Assembly: GCF_018398335.1 (NCBI RefSeq)
Contig: NZ_JAHBRX010000001.1
Span: 1,736,001-1,800,000 of the forward strand
From: Chelatococcus sp. HY11
Lineage (GTDB): Bacteria; Pseudomonadota; Alphaproteobacteria; Rhizobiales; Beijerinckiaceae
DNA length: 64,000 bases
Direction of reading: 5' to 3'
Within the stretch, counting starts at the first letter, position 1. Each line of letters opens with the position of its first letter. The notes below the pieces were generated by a model. That model saw only the letters and a program-made list of their open reading frames with translations. It did no database searches and was not told the origin of the DNA. A program made the translations under genes and the position numbers. Below, piece by piece: positions 18,677-28,416 of this stretch.

Positions 18677-20026
18677 TCAGGCGCGCTCGCCGCGCAGACG
18701 CGCGGCCGCTTTGGCGCCGCCGATCAGAGGGAGCAACGCGGCCAGCTCCGGCCCATGGTCATGGGCTGTCAAGGCAAGCCTGAGCGGCATGAACAGGGAT
18801 CGTCCGCCAACACCCGTCGCGGCCTTCAGGGCGTTGGTCCACTCCTTCCACGTCGTGGCGTTCCAAGGCTCCGGCGGCAGCAGATCCGCGGCCGTCGCGG
18901 TGAAGGCGTGATCCTCGATGACGGGGTCAATGGGGCCGGCCACCACCCGCCACCATTCCCTGGCATCCGCCAGCCGCTCCAGATTGCCACGCACCGCGAG
19001 CCAGAACGTTTCCCCGCCCTCGACGCCGAGGAGCCTGAGCCGCCGCTGCACGGCTCCATAGGAGAAACCGTGGAGAAGCTTGGCATTGAGGGAGGCGAGC
19101 TCCGCCTCGTCGAATTTCGCGGGCGCGTGGGACAGGCGGGCGAGGTCGACGAGCTTGGCCAGTTCCTCAAGCGACGCGACCGGCCGCACGGCCTCAGCCG
19201 AGCCGACGAGCACGGCCAATGAAGCGACCGCCATCGCCTCGATCCCCTGCTCCCGCAGCCCCCTCAACGACAGATGCCCGAGACGCTTCGACAGCCCCTC
19301 GCCGCTGGCGGTGGTGAGGAGATTGGTATGGGCGAAGGTCGGCACCGCCCCATCAAGCGCCTGGATCAGGGCGATCTGTACGGCCGTGTTGGTGATGTGA
19401 TCCTCGCCACGGATCACGTGGGTGATGCCGAGATCAAGATCGTCGACCACGGACGGCAGGGTATAGAGGTAGGTTCCATCGGCCCGCACGAGAACCGGAT
19501 CCGACAGCGAGGCCGTATCGACCTCGACGGCACCGCGCGAAAGATCCGTCCACCGCACGACACGATGGTCGAGCAGGAACCGCCAATGCGGCGTGCGCCC
19601 CTCGGCCTCAAGGGCGGCGCGCTGCTCCGCCGTCAGGCTCAGCGCCGCCCGATCATAAATGGGGGGCTTGCCACGGGCGAGCTGGCGTTTGCGGCGGCGA
19701 TCGAGCTCATCCGGTGTCTCATAGCAGGGATAGAGCACGCCCTTCGCCTTCAACGCCTCGACCGCTCGGTCGTAGATGTCGAGACGGTCGGACTGCCGCA
19801 CGAAAACATCAGGCTCGATCCCGAGCCAAGCGAGATCTTCCGACACCGCGCCGGCATATTCTCGCGTTGAACGGACCTGATCCGTATCGTCCAGGCGCAG
19901 CACAAAGCGCCCGCCATGGTTGAGCGCATAAAGCCAATTCAGCAGCGCCGGGCGGGCATTGCCAATATGGAGGAAGCCCGTGGGCGACGGGGCGAAGCGG
20001 ACGACGGGAGCGGAATACGCAGTCAT
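18677..20026 (-). CDS. gltX: Glutamyl-tRNA synthetase (second alphaproteobacterial type)
   Basis: A 449-residue class I synthetase that charges tRNA with glutamate. [19 protein letters not shown] carries the HIGH-like motif. [12 protein letters not shown] binds tRNA/Glu. The KMSKS loop reads [10 protein letters not shown], where the usual first lysine of KLSKR is absent. Alphaproteobacteria commonly carry two GluRS copies, one of which charges tRNA-Gln for later amidation by GatCAB; which role this copy has cannot be read here. GC-rich codon use is like the neighbours. The start at 20026 has no strong Shine-Dalgarno but matches the family N-terminus. Confidence 0.93.
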   Translation of the reverse strand: MTAYSAPVVRFAPSPTGFLHIGNARPALLNWLYALNHGGRFVLRLDDTDQVRSTREYAGAVSEDLAWLGIEPDVFVRQSDRLDIYDRAVEALKAKGVLYPCYETPDELDRRRKRQLARGKPPIYDRAALSLTAEQRAALEAEGRTPHWRFLLDHRVVRWTDLSRGAVEVDTASLSDPVLVRADGTYLYTLPSVVDDLDLGITHVIRGEDHITNTAVQIALIQALDGAVPTFAHTNLLTTASGEGLSKRLGHLSLRGLREQGIEAMAVASLAVLVGSAEAVRPVASLEELAKLVDLARLSHAPAKFDEAELASLNAKLLHGFSYGAVQRRLRLLGVEGGETFWLAVRGNLERLADAREWWRVVAGPIDPVIEDHAFTATAADLLPPEPWNATTWKEWTNALKAATGVGGRSLFMPLRLALTAHDHGPELAALLPLIGGAKAAARLRGERA

Positions 20027-20126
20027 GATTGGCCAATCAGGCTGTCGATGTCAGACGGCGCTGCCTGTCGCCTCTTTGGTCCGATGGGCCTCCCAAGGAA
20101 ACAGACGGCGCGTGAAGGCGCGACGT

Positions 20127-21860
20127 TCAGATGTCAGCCTGACTGGCTGACGTCGTCACGACAATGGAGCTTCGTTGTTGCGGACCCGTGGCTCCGCTGT
20201 CACGGAAGCGATTGGTGATCGGATAGCGGCGGTCGCGTCCGAAGTTCCTGGCAGTGACCTTGACGCCGGGGGGCGCCTGACGGCGCTTGTATTCGGCGAG
20301 ATAAAGCAGCCGCTCGACCTTCTTCACAGTGGCGAGATCATGCCCCCGAGCGACGATCTCGGCCACGCGCAACTCCTCTTCCACAAGCCCGATGAGGATG
20401 TCATCGAGCACGTCATAGGGCGGCAATGAATCCTGGTCGGTCTGGTTGTCGCGAAGCTCGGCCGTCGGCGCCTTCGTGATGATATTCTCGGGGATCACCA
20501 CGCCATCCGGTCCGAGCGCTCCCGCAGGCTTCCAGCGATTGCGCAGCGCGGACAGACGATAGACCTGGGTTTTGTAAAGATCCTTGATCGGGTTGAACCC
20601 ACCATTCATGTCACCGTAGAGCGTGGCGTAGCCGACCGACATCTCGGACTTGTTGCCGGTCGTCACGACCATCGCCCCGAATTTGTTCGAAATCGACATG
20701 AGCAGCGTGCCGCGCGCGCGGCTTTGCAGGTTCTCCTCAGTGATATCGGCGTTGTGGCCGGCGAACAGCGGTTGGAGCACACCTGTCAGCCCCTCCACGG
20801 CATCGGCAATCGGCAGAATGTCGTAGCGGATGCCGAGCGCCTTCGCGCAGGCCGATGCGTCTGCCAGGCTCTCGCCGGACGTGTAGCGGTAGGGCAGCAT
20901 GACGCAATGCACGCGCTCCGGACCGAGTGCGTCGACGGCCATCGCCGCGCAGATCGCCGAATCGATGCCGCCGGACAGGCCGAGCACAACACCGGGGAAG
21001 CCGTTCTTACGGACATAGTCCCGGAGGCCGAATACGCAGGCCGCATATTCGGCCTGATCGCCCTCGTCCAGAATGGCCTTCTCGCCCGGCTGGCAGCGCC
21101 AACCCACGGCCGTGCGCTCGAAGGTGACGAGCGAAATGGCCTCCTCGAACGCCGGCATCTGAAGCGCGAGCGAACCGTCGCCATTGAGCACGAAGGACGC
21201 GCCGTCAAAAACCAGTTCGTCCTGCCCGCAGACCTGGTTGAGATAGATCAGGGGCAGTCCGCTTTCCGCGATCCGTGCGGCGGCGATGTTGAAGCGCACG
21301 TCCATCTTGTCGCGCGCATAGGGAGAGCCGTTGGGGACGAGCAGGATCTCACCGCCGGTGTCGGTGATGCACTCCACCACATCCTCGCCCCAGATATCCT
21401 CGCAGATCGGCAGGCCGACACGCACGCCGCGCAAGGAGGCCGGCCCCGGCAGGGGGCCCGCCGCGAAGACACGCTTCTCGTCGAAGACGCCGTAGTTCGG
21501 CAGATCTACCTTGAAGCGCACGGCGCTCACGACGCCGCCGTCGAGAACGGCGTAGGCGTTGTAGACGGTGTCGTTCTCGGCCCATGGCAAGCCGATAAGC
21601 ACCGCCGGACCGCCATCCCCGGTCTCCTGAGCCAGTTCCTCGCAGGCATCACGGCAGGCATCCAGGAACGCCGGCTTCAGGACGAGATCCTCCGGCGGAT
21701 AGCCGGCGAGGAAGAGTTCGGGGAACATCACCGCGTCGGCGCCAAGACGCGCCGCGTCGGCGCGTGCCGCGCGGGCCTTGGCGAGATTGCCGCTGACGTC
21801 GCCAACCGTCGGGTTGAGCTGCGCGAGGGCAATGCGGAGAAGATCGGACGATGCGCTCAT
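20127..21860 (-). CDS. nadE: Glutamine-dependent NAD+ synthetase
   Basis: A 577-residue two-domain enzyme making NAD+ from deamido-NAD+. The N-terminal nitrilase-like glutaminase domain has the Glu-Lys-Cys triad in MFPELFLAGYPPEDL, FKVDLPNYGVFDEKR and VGLPICEDIWGED. The C-terminal synthetase domain has the PP-loop LGLSGGIDSAICAAMAVDAL near residue 300 and TGNKSEMSVGYATLYGDM. Length is typical of the bacterial glutamine-dependent form. An ATG two codons upstream (21866) is equally possible. Confidence 0.95.
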   Translation of the reverse strand: MSASSDLLRIALAQLNPTVGDVSGNLAKARAARADAARLGADAVMFPELFLAGYPPEDLVLKPAFLDACRDACEELAQETGDGGPAVLIGLPWAENDTVYNAYAVLDGGVVSAVRFKVDLPNYGVFDEKRVFAAGPLPGPASLRGVRVGLPICEDIWGEDVVECITDTGGEILLVPNGSPYARDKMDVRFNIAAARIAESGLPLIYLNQVCGQDELVFDGASFVLNGDGSLALQMPAFEEAISLVTFERTAVGWRCQPGEKAILDEGDQAEYAACVFGLRDYVRKNGFPGVVLGLSGGIDSAICAAMAVDALGPERVHCVMLPYRYTSGESLADASACAKALGIRYDILPIADAVEGLTGVLQPLFAGHNADITEENLQSRARGTLLMSISNKFGAMVVTTGNKSEMSVGYATLYGDMNGGFNPIKDLYKTQVYRLSALRNRWKPAGALGPDGVVIPENIITKAPTAELRDNQTDQDSLPPYDVLDDILIGLVEEELRVAEIVARGHDLATVKKVERLLYLAEYKRRQAPPGVKVTARNFGRDRRYPITNRFRDSGATGPQQRSSIVVTTSASQADI

Positions 21861-22007
21861 GATCACGGTCTAGACCATGATTTTGAAAAGGGAAAGGCGA
21901 TGTTGACGGCGATGATCGGGCAACGCCCGCGTCAATGAAAACGGCCCGTGCCGTGGACGCACGGGCCTTCGATGATCAATAGGCCGCCAGCCGGAAAGAC
22001 AGCCGTC

Positions 22008-23396
22008 TTACTCCGCCGCGTCGGCCTGACGCTCGCGCAGCTTCGGGGTCCGCTCGTCCTTCAGGAGCTCGGCCACCATGAAAGACAGCTCGATCGCCTG
22101 CTCCGCATTGAGACGTGGGTCGCAATGGGTGTGGTAGCGATCACGCAGGTCTTCGTCGGTGATGGCACGCGCGCCGCCCGTGCACTCGGTGACGTTCTTG
22201 CCTGTCATTTCCAGATGCACGCCGCCGGCATAGGTGCCTTCGGACTTATGGATTCCGAAGAACTGCTTCACCTCCGACAGGATCAGATCCACCGGCCGCG
22301 TCTTGTAGCCGGAGCCGGCCTTGACCGTATTGCCGTGCATGGGATCGCACGACCACACCACCGTCTGCCCTTCCGCCTTCACCGCCTGAATGAGACCCGG
22401 CAGATGGTCGGCCACCTTGTCCGCGCCGAAGCGGCAGATGAGCGTCAGGCGACCCGGCTCATTGTCAGGGTTGAGCGCGGAAACAAGCTTCACCAGGTCC
22501 TGTGGCTTCAGCGAGGGGCCGCATTTCAGGCCGATCGGGTTCTTGATGCCGCGGAAATACTCGACATGGGCGTGGTCGAGCTGGCGCGTGCGGTCGCCGA
22601 TCCAGATCATATGGCCCGAAGTGGCGTACCAGTCACCCGAGGTGGAATCGACACGTGTCATGGCCTGCTCGTAGCCGAGCAGGAGCGCCTCATGGCTCGT
22701 GTAGAAATCCGTGGTCCGCATTTCCGGATGGGACTCCGGATCGATGCCGCAAGCGCGCATGAAATCGAGCGCCTCGGTGATGCGGTCCGCGAGTTCCTGG
22801 TAGCGCCCCGACTGCGGACTGTCCTTGACGAAGCCCAGCATCCAGCGATGCGCGTTGTCCAGATTGGCATAGCCGCCCGACGCGAAGGCCCGCAGCAGGT
22901 TCAGTGTCGCGGCCGACTGGCGGTAGGCCATAAGCTGGCGGCGCGGGTCCGGCTCGCGGCTTTCCGGCGTGAAGTCGATGCCGTTGATGATGTCGCCGCG
23001 ATAGCTCGGCAGCTCAACGCCATCGACAGTCTCGGTCGGCGCCGAACGCGGCTTCGCGAACTGGCCCGCGACACGGCCGACCTTCACCACCGGCGAGGAG
23101 CCGGCGAAGGTCAGCACCACCGCCATCTGGAGGAAGAGGCGGAAGAAATCACGGATATTGTCGGCGGAATGCTCGGCGAAGCTTTCGGCGCAATCGCCGC
23201 CCTGCAACAGGAACGCCTCACCGACGGCTACCTTGCCCAACGCCCGTTTGAGCTTGCGCGCCTCGCCCGCAAAAACGAGGGGGGGAAAGCTGGCGAGTTG
23301 ATCTTCGACGCTGGCAAGGGCCGCAGCATCCGTAAAGAGCGGCACCTGCTGGATCGGCATTGATCTCCAGCTCGACGGTGTCCAACGCTCGCTCAT
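22008..23396 (-). CDS. Class II 3-deoxy-7-phosphoheptulonate synthase
   Basis: A 462-residue plant-type (class II) DAHP synthase, first enzyme of the shikimate pathway, condensing PEP and erythrose 4-phosphate. It begins [20 protein letters not shown], and carries [20 protein letters not shown] (metal-binding Cys), [10 protein letters not shown]-like [29 protein letters not shown]-like [12 protein letters not shown] and [17 protein letters not shown]. The start at 23396 has GGAGAG nearby; the long open frame upstream is shadow. Feedback sensitivity cannot be read. Monocistronic. Confidence 0.95.
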   Translation of the reverse strand: MSERWTPSSWRSMPIQQVPLFTDAAALASVEDQLASFPPLVFAGEARKLKRALGKVAVGEAFLLQGGDCAESFAEHSADNIRDFFRLFLQMAVVLTFAGSSPVVKVGRVAGQFAKPRSAPTETVDGVELPSYRGDIINGIDFTPESREPDPRRQLMAYRQSAATLNLLRAFASGGYANLDNAHRWMLGFVKDSPQSGRYQELADRITEALDFMRACGIDPESHPEMRTTDFYTSHEALLLGYEQAMTRVDSTSGDWYATSGHMIWIGDRTRQLDHAHVEYFRGIKNPIGLKCGPSLKPQDLVKLVSALNPDNEPGRLTLICRFGADKVADHLPGLIQAVKAEGQTVVWSCDPMHGNTVKAGSGYKTRPVDLILSEVKQFFGIHKSEGTYAGGVHLEMTGKNVTECTGGARAITDEDLRDRYHTHCDPRLNAEQAIELSFMVAELLKDERTPKLRERQADAAE

Positions 23397-23815
23397 CTCT
23401 CCAAACTCCCGACGCCCAATCCTGGGACCGTTGTTGCGAAAAAGCCCCCGGCCACACCGGGGAATCTGCGGCTTATATACGCACAATGCCCGTAAAAGCG
23501 AGCACCAAGACGCTGCGCATCTCTTAAGGCGTTTTCTCTCTCTTCCCTGGAGGTCTGCTCCCGCGGCCGACAGCCCTCGAGCGAGCGACGACGGTCGCGT
23601 CGGCGAACGTGGCCCATCGAGCGGGCTGCGCGGAACCCGGCTGCCCATGACTTCCGGACAGGCAATCCCGGCTGACGTGCGCTTGGAGCATGGCTCGTAT
23701 GCCAATCTGTTAGGCAATTCCATGCGAATTAAGGCGTCGCTTGTGGTTGCAGCCGTAACTTCGCCGTGATCGGATGTGATGTGAGCGTTCCAGCCCCCTT
23801 ACGGCGTTCGATCCC
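23397..23815. other. Divergent intergenic region
   Basis: About 420 bases between the DAHP synthase gene (minus) and an MFS gene (plus). It must hold both promoters. No convincing -35/-10 pair, riboswitch or hairpin was identified, and open frames here lack ribosome-binding sites. Confidence 0.4.
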
Positions 23816-25027
23816 GTGCCAGCCTCTATTGCCTCTGTTACGCCTGTCCTCGTAGCCGTCTTCATTCTCGTTGTCGGCAACGGCCTCGTCACGACACTCG
23901 TGCCTCTGCGAGGCGTCCTGGAGAACTTCTCCCCGGCCGAGATCGGCGCGATCGGCTCAACCTATTTCGTCGGCATGCTCGGAGGAACCTGGCTCGCCCC
24001 GAGCATCGTCAGGCACGCTGGCCACATCCGTGCCTTCGCGGCACTCGCGGCCATCGCGGCAAGCGCCGTGCTCGGCTTTGCCATCATCGTCGAGCCCCTG
24101 ATGTGGATGGTCTTGCGCTGCATCATCGGTTTCTGCTTCGGTGGCCTCTATGCGCTCGTCGAAGGCTGGGTCAATGCGAAGGCAACCGACCGCAACCGCG
24201 GCAGCATGCTCGGGCTCTACAATGTGATGAACTTCGGTGGCTCGGCGACCGGACAGCAATTCCTGAATGTTGCCCCCGCGCAGTCCTTCACCCTGTTTTC
24301 CGTGTCTGCCATGTCGATCGTGCTGGCGCTGGTACCGATGGCGCTCACCCGCGCCGAGCCACCGCCGTTGCCGGTCAAGGCGAAGCTGGACATTCTCGGC
24401 CTCGCGCGCCGCAGCCCGATCGCCGTTATGGGGGTGATCTGCGTCGGCCTCGCCAATGGCAGCCTGTGGAGTCTGGTGCCGGCGGTCATAGAACGCACCG
24501 GGCTTGGCACGACCGTGCTTGCCACTTTCATGACGATCCTCATCCTTGGCTCGGCCGCGAGCCCCTTCCCGCTCGGGCGGCTCTCCGACCGCATGGACCG
24601 CCGGTGGATGATCGCGATCGTCTGCGGATGCGCCGTCGCTGTCGAGATCGCGCTCGTCTTCGTGTCCCAGAGCCCATCTGTCTGGCCGCTCTATGGACTG
24701 GCGCTCGGCATGGGTTTCTTCGTACCCGTGATTTATCCGCTGATCGCCGCGCACGCCAATGATCGCAACAACGAGGGCGGCGCCATGAATATGTCGAGCA
24801 CGCTGCTCTTCCTTTATTGCTTCGGCGCGATCGTTGGCCCCTCGCTCGCCTCCTTCCTGATGGCGCGCTTCGGGGATGGCGCGCTGTTCATGCACAACGC
24901 GGTCGTGCATTGCGTGCTCGGCCTCTATGTGCTGTGGCGGATCTCGCGGAAGGCGCCTCCACCTGTCGATACCGAGGTGCAGCCGCTTGGGCAGCCGCTC
25001 GGACAGATCGAGCCGCAGACGACATGA
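23816..25027 (+). CDS. MFS transporter (YcaD-like)
   Basis: A 403-residue, 12-helix major facilitator protein. The N-terminus (VLVAVFILVVGNGLVTTLVP) and the segment FGGLYALVEGWVNAKATDRN followed by GSMLGLYNVMNFGGSATGQ match the YcaD-like branch. The second half has GRLSDRMDRRWMIAIVCG, the MFS loop motif. The substrate is unknown. The start is a GTG at 23816. It converges with gor; a hairpin lies between them. Confidence 0.88.
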   Translation: MPASIASVTPVLVAVFILVVGNGLVTTLVPLRGVLENFSPAEIGAIGSTYFVGMLGGTWLAPSIVRHAGHIRAFAALAAIAASAVLGFAIIVEPLMWMVLRCIIGFCFGGLYALVEGWVNAKATDRNRGSMLGLYNVMNFGGSATGQQFLNVAPAQSFTLFSVSAMSIVLALVPMALTRAEPPPLPVKAKLDILGLARRSPIAVMGVICVGLANGSLWSLVPAVIERTGLGTTVLATFMTILILGSAASPFPLGRLSDRMDRRWMIAIVCGCAVAVEIALVFVSQSPSVWPLYGLALGMGFFVPVIYPLIAAHANDRNNEGGAMNMSSTLLFLYCFGAIVGPSLASFLMARFGDGALFMHNAVVHCVLGLYVLWRISRKAPPPVDTEVQPLGQPLGQIEPQTT

Positions 25028-25042
25028 AGGTCAAAGGCTGCA

Positions 25043-25073
25043 GCGCTGTTGCGGAGATGATTCCGCAAAGCGC
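25043..25073. terminator. Hairpin between converging MFS gene and gor
   Basis: GCGCT-g-TTGCGGA / TCCGCAA-AGCGC forms a 12-bp stem with one bulged base. It lies between two converging stops. T-rich sequence (CTTTTTCTC) follows some 20 bases later on the plus strand. A bidirectional terminator is likely but the T-run is not adjacent. Confidence 0.45.
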
Positions 25074-25102
25074 CGCATCCCTTTGATTGCTATTGCTTTT
25101 TC

Positions 25103-26470
25103 TCAGCCGACCGGCGTGCGCAGGGTCACCAGCTCTTCGGCGGCCGTCGGGTGAACGGCGATCGTGCGGTCGAAATCGGCCTTCGTCGCGCCCATGGTCA
25201 CGGCGATCCCGACGAGCTGGATCATCTCGCCCGCCGCCTCGCCCATGATGTGGACACCGATGACCTTGTCGGTCTCGCCATCGACGAGGATCTTCATCAT
25301 CACCGGTTCGTCACGACCGGACAACGTGGCCTTCATCGCGCGGAACCGCGTGCGATACACGACAAGCTTGGGGTAGAGCGCCCGCGCCGCCTCCTCGCTC
25401 GGCCCTATCGTGCCGAGTTCCGGCGTAGAGAACACGGCGGTGGGGATCAGGGAATGGTCGACACGCGTCGACTTGTTGCCAAAAACGGTATCCGCGAAGG
25501 CATGCCCCTCGCGGATGGCCACCGGTGTGAGGTTGGCGCGGTCGGTCACGTCGCCGACCGCATAGATCGACGGCACGTTGGTGCGACCGTCGCCATCGAC
25601 GATAACAGCGCCTTTCTCGTTCGTGGCAACGCCGGCGGTTTCGAGACCGAGGCCGGAGGTATGAGGCTTGCGGCCTGTCGCCACCAGCACCTGGTCAAAA
25701 CGGCGTGTCGTGCCATCGGACAGCGTGGCCCCGATATCAGAGCCTGCCCGATCCAACCGCTCGACGCGCCGTTCCAGGAGGAGCTCGATGCCCCTTGCCC
25801 GATAGGCGGCGGCGAGGCCCTCGGCGAGATCGTGGTCGAATCCACGCAGAAGGCGCGGGCCGCGGTGCAGGAGCGTGGTCTCGACGCCGAGCCCGGCAAA
25901 AACCCCGGCGAATTCGACAGCGATGTAGCCGCCGCCGATGACAAGGAGGCGGCGCGGCAGTTCCGGCAGATCGAAGATCTGGTCGGACACGAGGCCGAGT
26001 TCACCACCCTGCACCATCGGCTCAAGGGATGGACGCGCGCCGGTGGCGATCAGGATGACCTTGGCCGATATGCTTTCACCCGTCGCCAGGAGACGGACCG
26101 TGTTGGGTCCCTCGACCACCGCGCGGCTATCGACGATCTCGACACCGGCATTGACGAGGTTGCGCCGATAGATGCCCTCGAGCCGAGTGATCTCCGTTTC
26201 CTTGTTGGCGACCAGCGTCGGCCAGTGGAAATGAGCCTCGGGCACATTCCAGCCGAAGCCGGCGGCGTCAGCGAAGGCATCCTGAAAGCGGCTGGCATAG
26301 ACATAGAGCTTCTTGGGCACGCAGCCACGGATGACGCAGGTGCCACCAACGCGTGATTCCTCGGCGATCATCACGCGCGCGCCATAGCCGGCCGCGATGC
26401 GGCCCGCCCGGACACCACCCGAGCCAGCGCCAATAACGAAGAGATCGACGTCGAAATCACCGGTCGTCAT
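25103..26470 (-). CDS. gor: Glutathione-disulfide reductase
   Basis: A 455-residue FAD-dependent enzyme that reduces GSSG with NADPH. The FAD motif is VIGAGSGGVRAGRIAA, the redox cysteines are in GGTCVIRGCVPKK, the NADPH fold is VIGGGYIAVEFAGVFAGLG, and the catalytic base is in AVHPTAAEELVTLR. ATG at 26470 has GGGAG 7 bases upstream. In several related genomes gor directly follows rpiA and a DUF2059 gene; here those two lie 8 kb away at 34.5-35.8 kb on the same strand, with the TctCBA and RTX genes between, which suggests an insertion. Confidence 0.95.
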   Translation of the reverse strand: MTTGDFDVDLFVIGAGSGGVRAGRIAAGYGARVMIAEESRVGGTCVIRGCVPKKLYVYASRFQDAFADAAGFGWNVPEAHFHWPTLVANKETEITRLEGIYRRNLVNAGVEIVDSRAVVEGPNTVRLLATGESISAKVILIATGARPSLEPMVQGGELGLVSDQIFDLPELPRRLLVIGGGYIAVEFAGVFAGLGVETTLLHRGPRLLRGFDHDLAEGLAAAYRARGIELLLERRVERLDRAGSDIGATLSDGTTRRFDQVLVATGRKPHTSGLGLETAGVATNEKGAVIVDGDGRTNVPSIYAVGDVTDRANLTPVAIREGHAFADTVFGNKSTRVDHSLIPTAVFSTPELGTIGPSEEAARALYPKLVVYRTRFRAMKATLSGRDEPVMMKILVDGETDKVIGVHIMGEAAGEMIQLVGIAVTMGATKADFDRTIAVHPTAAEELVTLRTPVG

Positions 26471-26732
26471 TGCATGCTCCCATCCCGCGCGTCCTTGTGG
26501 CCGAGGCAACGCCCCGGCGCAACCGCCACGTCGCCGAATGTCCTATAAACGAAGGCGCCTGCCGTGCCCATGCGCCAGCGCACGCAGGGGCGAGGCTCGC
26601 TCCTGACAGCCAGCCCGAGACATGACCCTAGCCTTAAGGCGAATAACGCTGCATCTTGCTCGTAAAATGTACCGGCTTTACCGTCATTTCACGCGCAACA
26701 GAAAGTTGCCAACGCGGAATTGGGAGGATGTC

Positions 26733-27746
26733 ATGGTCGGAACGGGCGATGCTGCACGCACGCGCATCAACCGGCGCTCGTTTGCCCTACTGGCAGTTGC
26801 CGCCAGCATGGCCTTCGCAGCGGGCGGTCTAGGATTAACCGGCACGGCTTCGGCGCAGCCTGCGGAATTGAAGATCATGGCGCCGGCGGCTCCGGGCGGG
26901 GGCTGGGACCAGACGGCGCGCGCCGTGCAGTCGGCGTTGACCACGTCGGGCATCGTGAAAGGCGCGCAGGTCGTCAACGTGCCCGGCGCCGGCGGGATCG
27001 TCGGGCTGGCGCAATTCGTCAACGGCGGCAAGGGAGACGGCTCGCAGCTGATGGTGAACGGCCTCGTGATGGTGGGCGCCATCCTCACCAACAAATCACC
27101 AGTCACGCTCGATCAGGTCACGCCGATCGCCCGGCTGACAGCCGAGAATCAGGCCATCGTCGTCCCGGCGAGTTCGCCGATCAAGAACGCGCAGGACCTG
27201 GTTGCCGCTCTGAAGGCCGATCCGGCCAAGGTCACCTGGGCCGGGGGCTCCGCCGGCGGCACCGACCACATCCTCGTCGGGCTTTTCGCCAAGGCTGTCG
27301 GCGTTGATCCCACCAAGATCAACTACATCCCCTTCTCCGGCGGTGGCGAGGCGCTGGCCGCCATTCTCGGCTCGAAGGTGACGGCGGGCGTGTCCGGCTA
27401 TGGTGAGTTCGAGGGCCAGATCAAGGCGGGCAAGCTGCGGCTGATCGGTATCGCCGCACCGGCGCGCGTCGCCTATATCGACGGGCCGACGCTCAAGGAA
27501 CAGGGCGTCGATCTCGAACTCATCAACTGGCGTTCCGTCGTCGCGCCTCCGGGCCTCACCAAGGAGCAGACGGACAATCTCACCGCCATCGTCGACAAGA
27601 TGGTGAAATCGCCGGCCTGGCAGGAAACCTTGAAGGCGAAAGGCTGGGACGATTCCTATCTCGCCGGCCCTGCCTTCGGCAGCTTCCTCAAGAACGAGCA
27701 GACCCGCATCGCCGACGTGCTGAAGACCATCGGGCTTACGCAGTAG
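26733..27746 (+). CDS. tctC: Tripartite tricarboxylate transporter binding protein (TctC/Bug)
   Basis: A 337-residue periplasmic binding protein of the TctC (Bug) family. It opens with a Tat-like signal (RINRRSFALLAVAASMAFAA), then ELKIMAPAAPGGGWDQTARA, the characteristic loop that binds carboxylates. Other conserved blocks are VPGAGGIVGLAQFV and KVTWAGGSAGGTDHI. The start at 26733 is fixed by GGGAGG 6 bases upstream. It heads tctCBA. The ligand is probably a di- or tricarboxylate, but Bug proteins vary widely. Confidence 0.92.
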   Translation: MVGTGDAARTRINRRSFALLAVAASMAFAAGGLGLTGTASAQPAELKIMAPAAPGGGWDQTARAVQSALTTSGIVKGAQVVNVPGAGGIVGLAQFVNGGKGDGSQLMVNGLVMVGAILTNKSPVTLDQVTPIARLTAENQAIVVPASSPIKNAQDLVAALKADPAKVTWAGGSAGGTDHILVGLFAKAVGVDPTKINYIPFSGGGEALAAILGSKVTAGVSGYGEFEGQIKAGKLRLIGIAAPARVAYIDGPTLKEQGVDLELINWRSVVAPPGLTKEQTDNLTAIVDKMVKSPAWQETLKAKGWDDSYLAGPAFGSFLKNEQTRIADVLKTIGLTQ

Positions 27747-27929
27747 GCAAGCCCGTCGCGCCGCCTCTCTCCGGCGCGGCCGACCGTCCATCGTCAGCGT
27801 TGGCGGGCCTGCCCGCCAACGGGCTCCCCTTCCCGGCAGCGCCGCCAGCCGTCTGCCGAATGCTCAATCCGGCGGATCGGCCTCACCCGCCTCGGCTTCG
27901 CCTCCTCACGTCCCCAAGGACCCGCCGGC

Positions 27930-28406
27930 ATGAACGACAAGCAGAGGCGACGCCTCGACATCAGCGGCTTCATCATCGCGCTCGGCCTGCTCGTCATCGC
28001 CATCCTTCTGCGCTTCGACGCCAGCCATATGCCGCCGGCGCCGGCCTATGCGCGCATAGGCCCGGAAGCGGCGACGAATGTCGTCGCGCTCTGCCTTCTC
28101 GTGCTCGGGCTGGCGACCGCCTACACGGCCTGGCGCGGCGACGGGGTGGAACCGGAGGCCGCGGACTGGGGGCCTGTCGCCCTCATCACGCTCGCCTTTG
28201 TCGCCGTGATCGCCATCATCGGGCTTGGCGGCGGCTTCATCCTGGCGAGCGCCGTTCTGTTCGCGATGACCTCGCGCGCCTTCGGGCGTCACGCCCTTCT
28301 CGTCGACTTCGCAGTGGGTTTCGCCCTCGGGCTCGGCGCCTATCTCATATTCGCCAAACTCCTGACCCTTACCCTGCCGAGCGGGCCGCTCGAACACCTC
28401 TTCTGA
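27930..28406 (+). CDS. tctB: Tripartite tricarboxylate transporter small membrane protein TctB
   Basis: A 158-residue protein with four membrane segments ([75 protein letters not shown]), the normal TctB shape. It lies 183 bases after tctC and 10 before tctA, with AAGGA nine bases before its ATG. Confidence 0.9.
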   Translation: MNDKQRRRLDISGFIIALGLLVIAILLRFDASHMPPAPAYARIGPEAATNVVALCLLVLGLATAYTAWRGDGVEPEAADWGPVALITLAFVAVIAIIGLGGGFILASAVLFAMTSRAFGRHALLVDFAVGFALGLGAYLIFAKLLTLTLPSGPLEHLF

Positions 28407-28416
28407 GAGCGGATCG

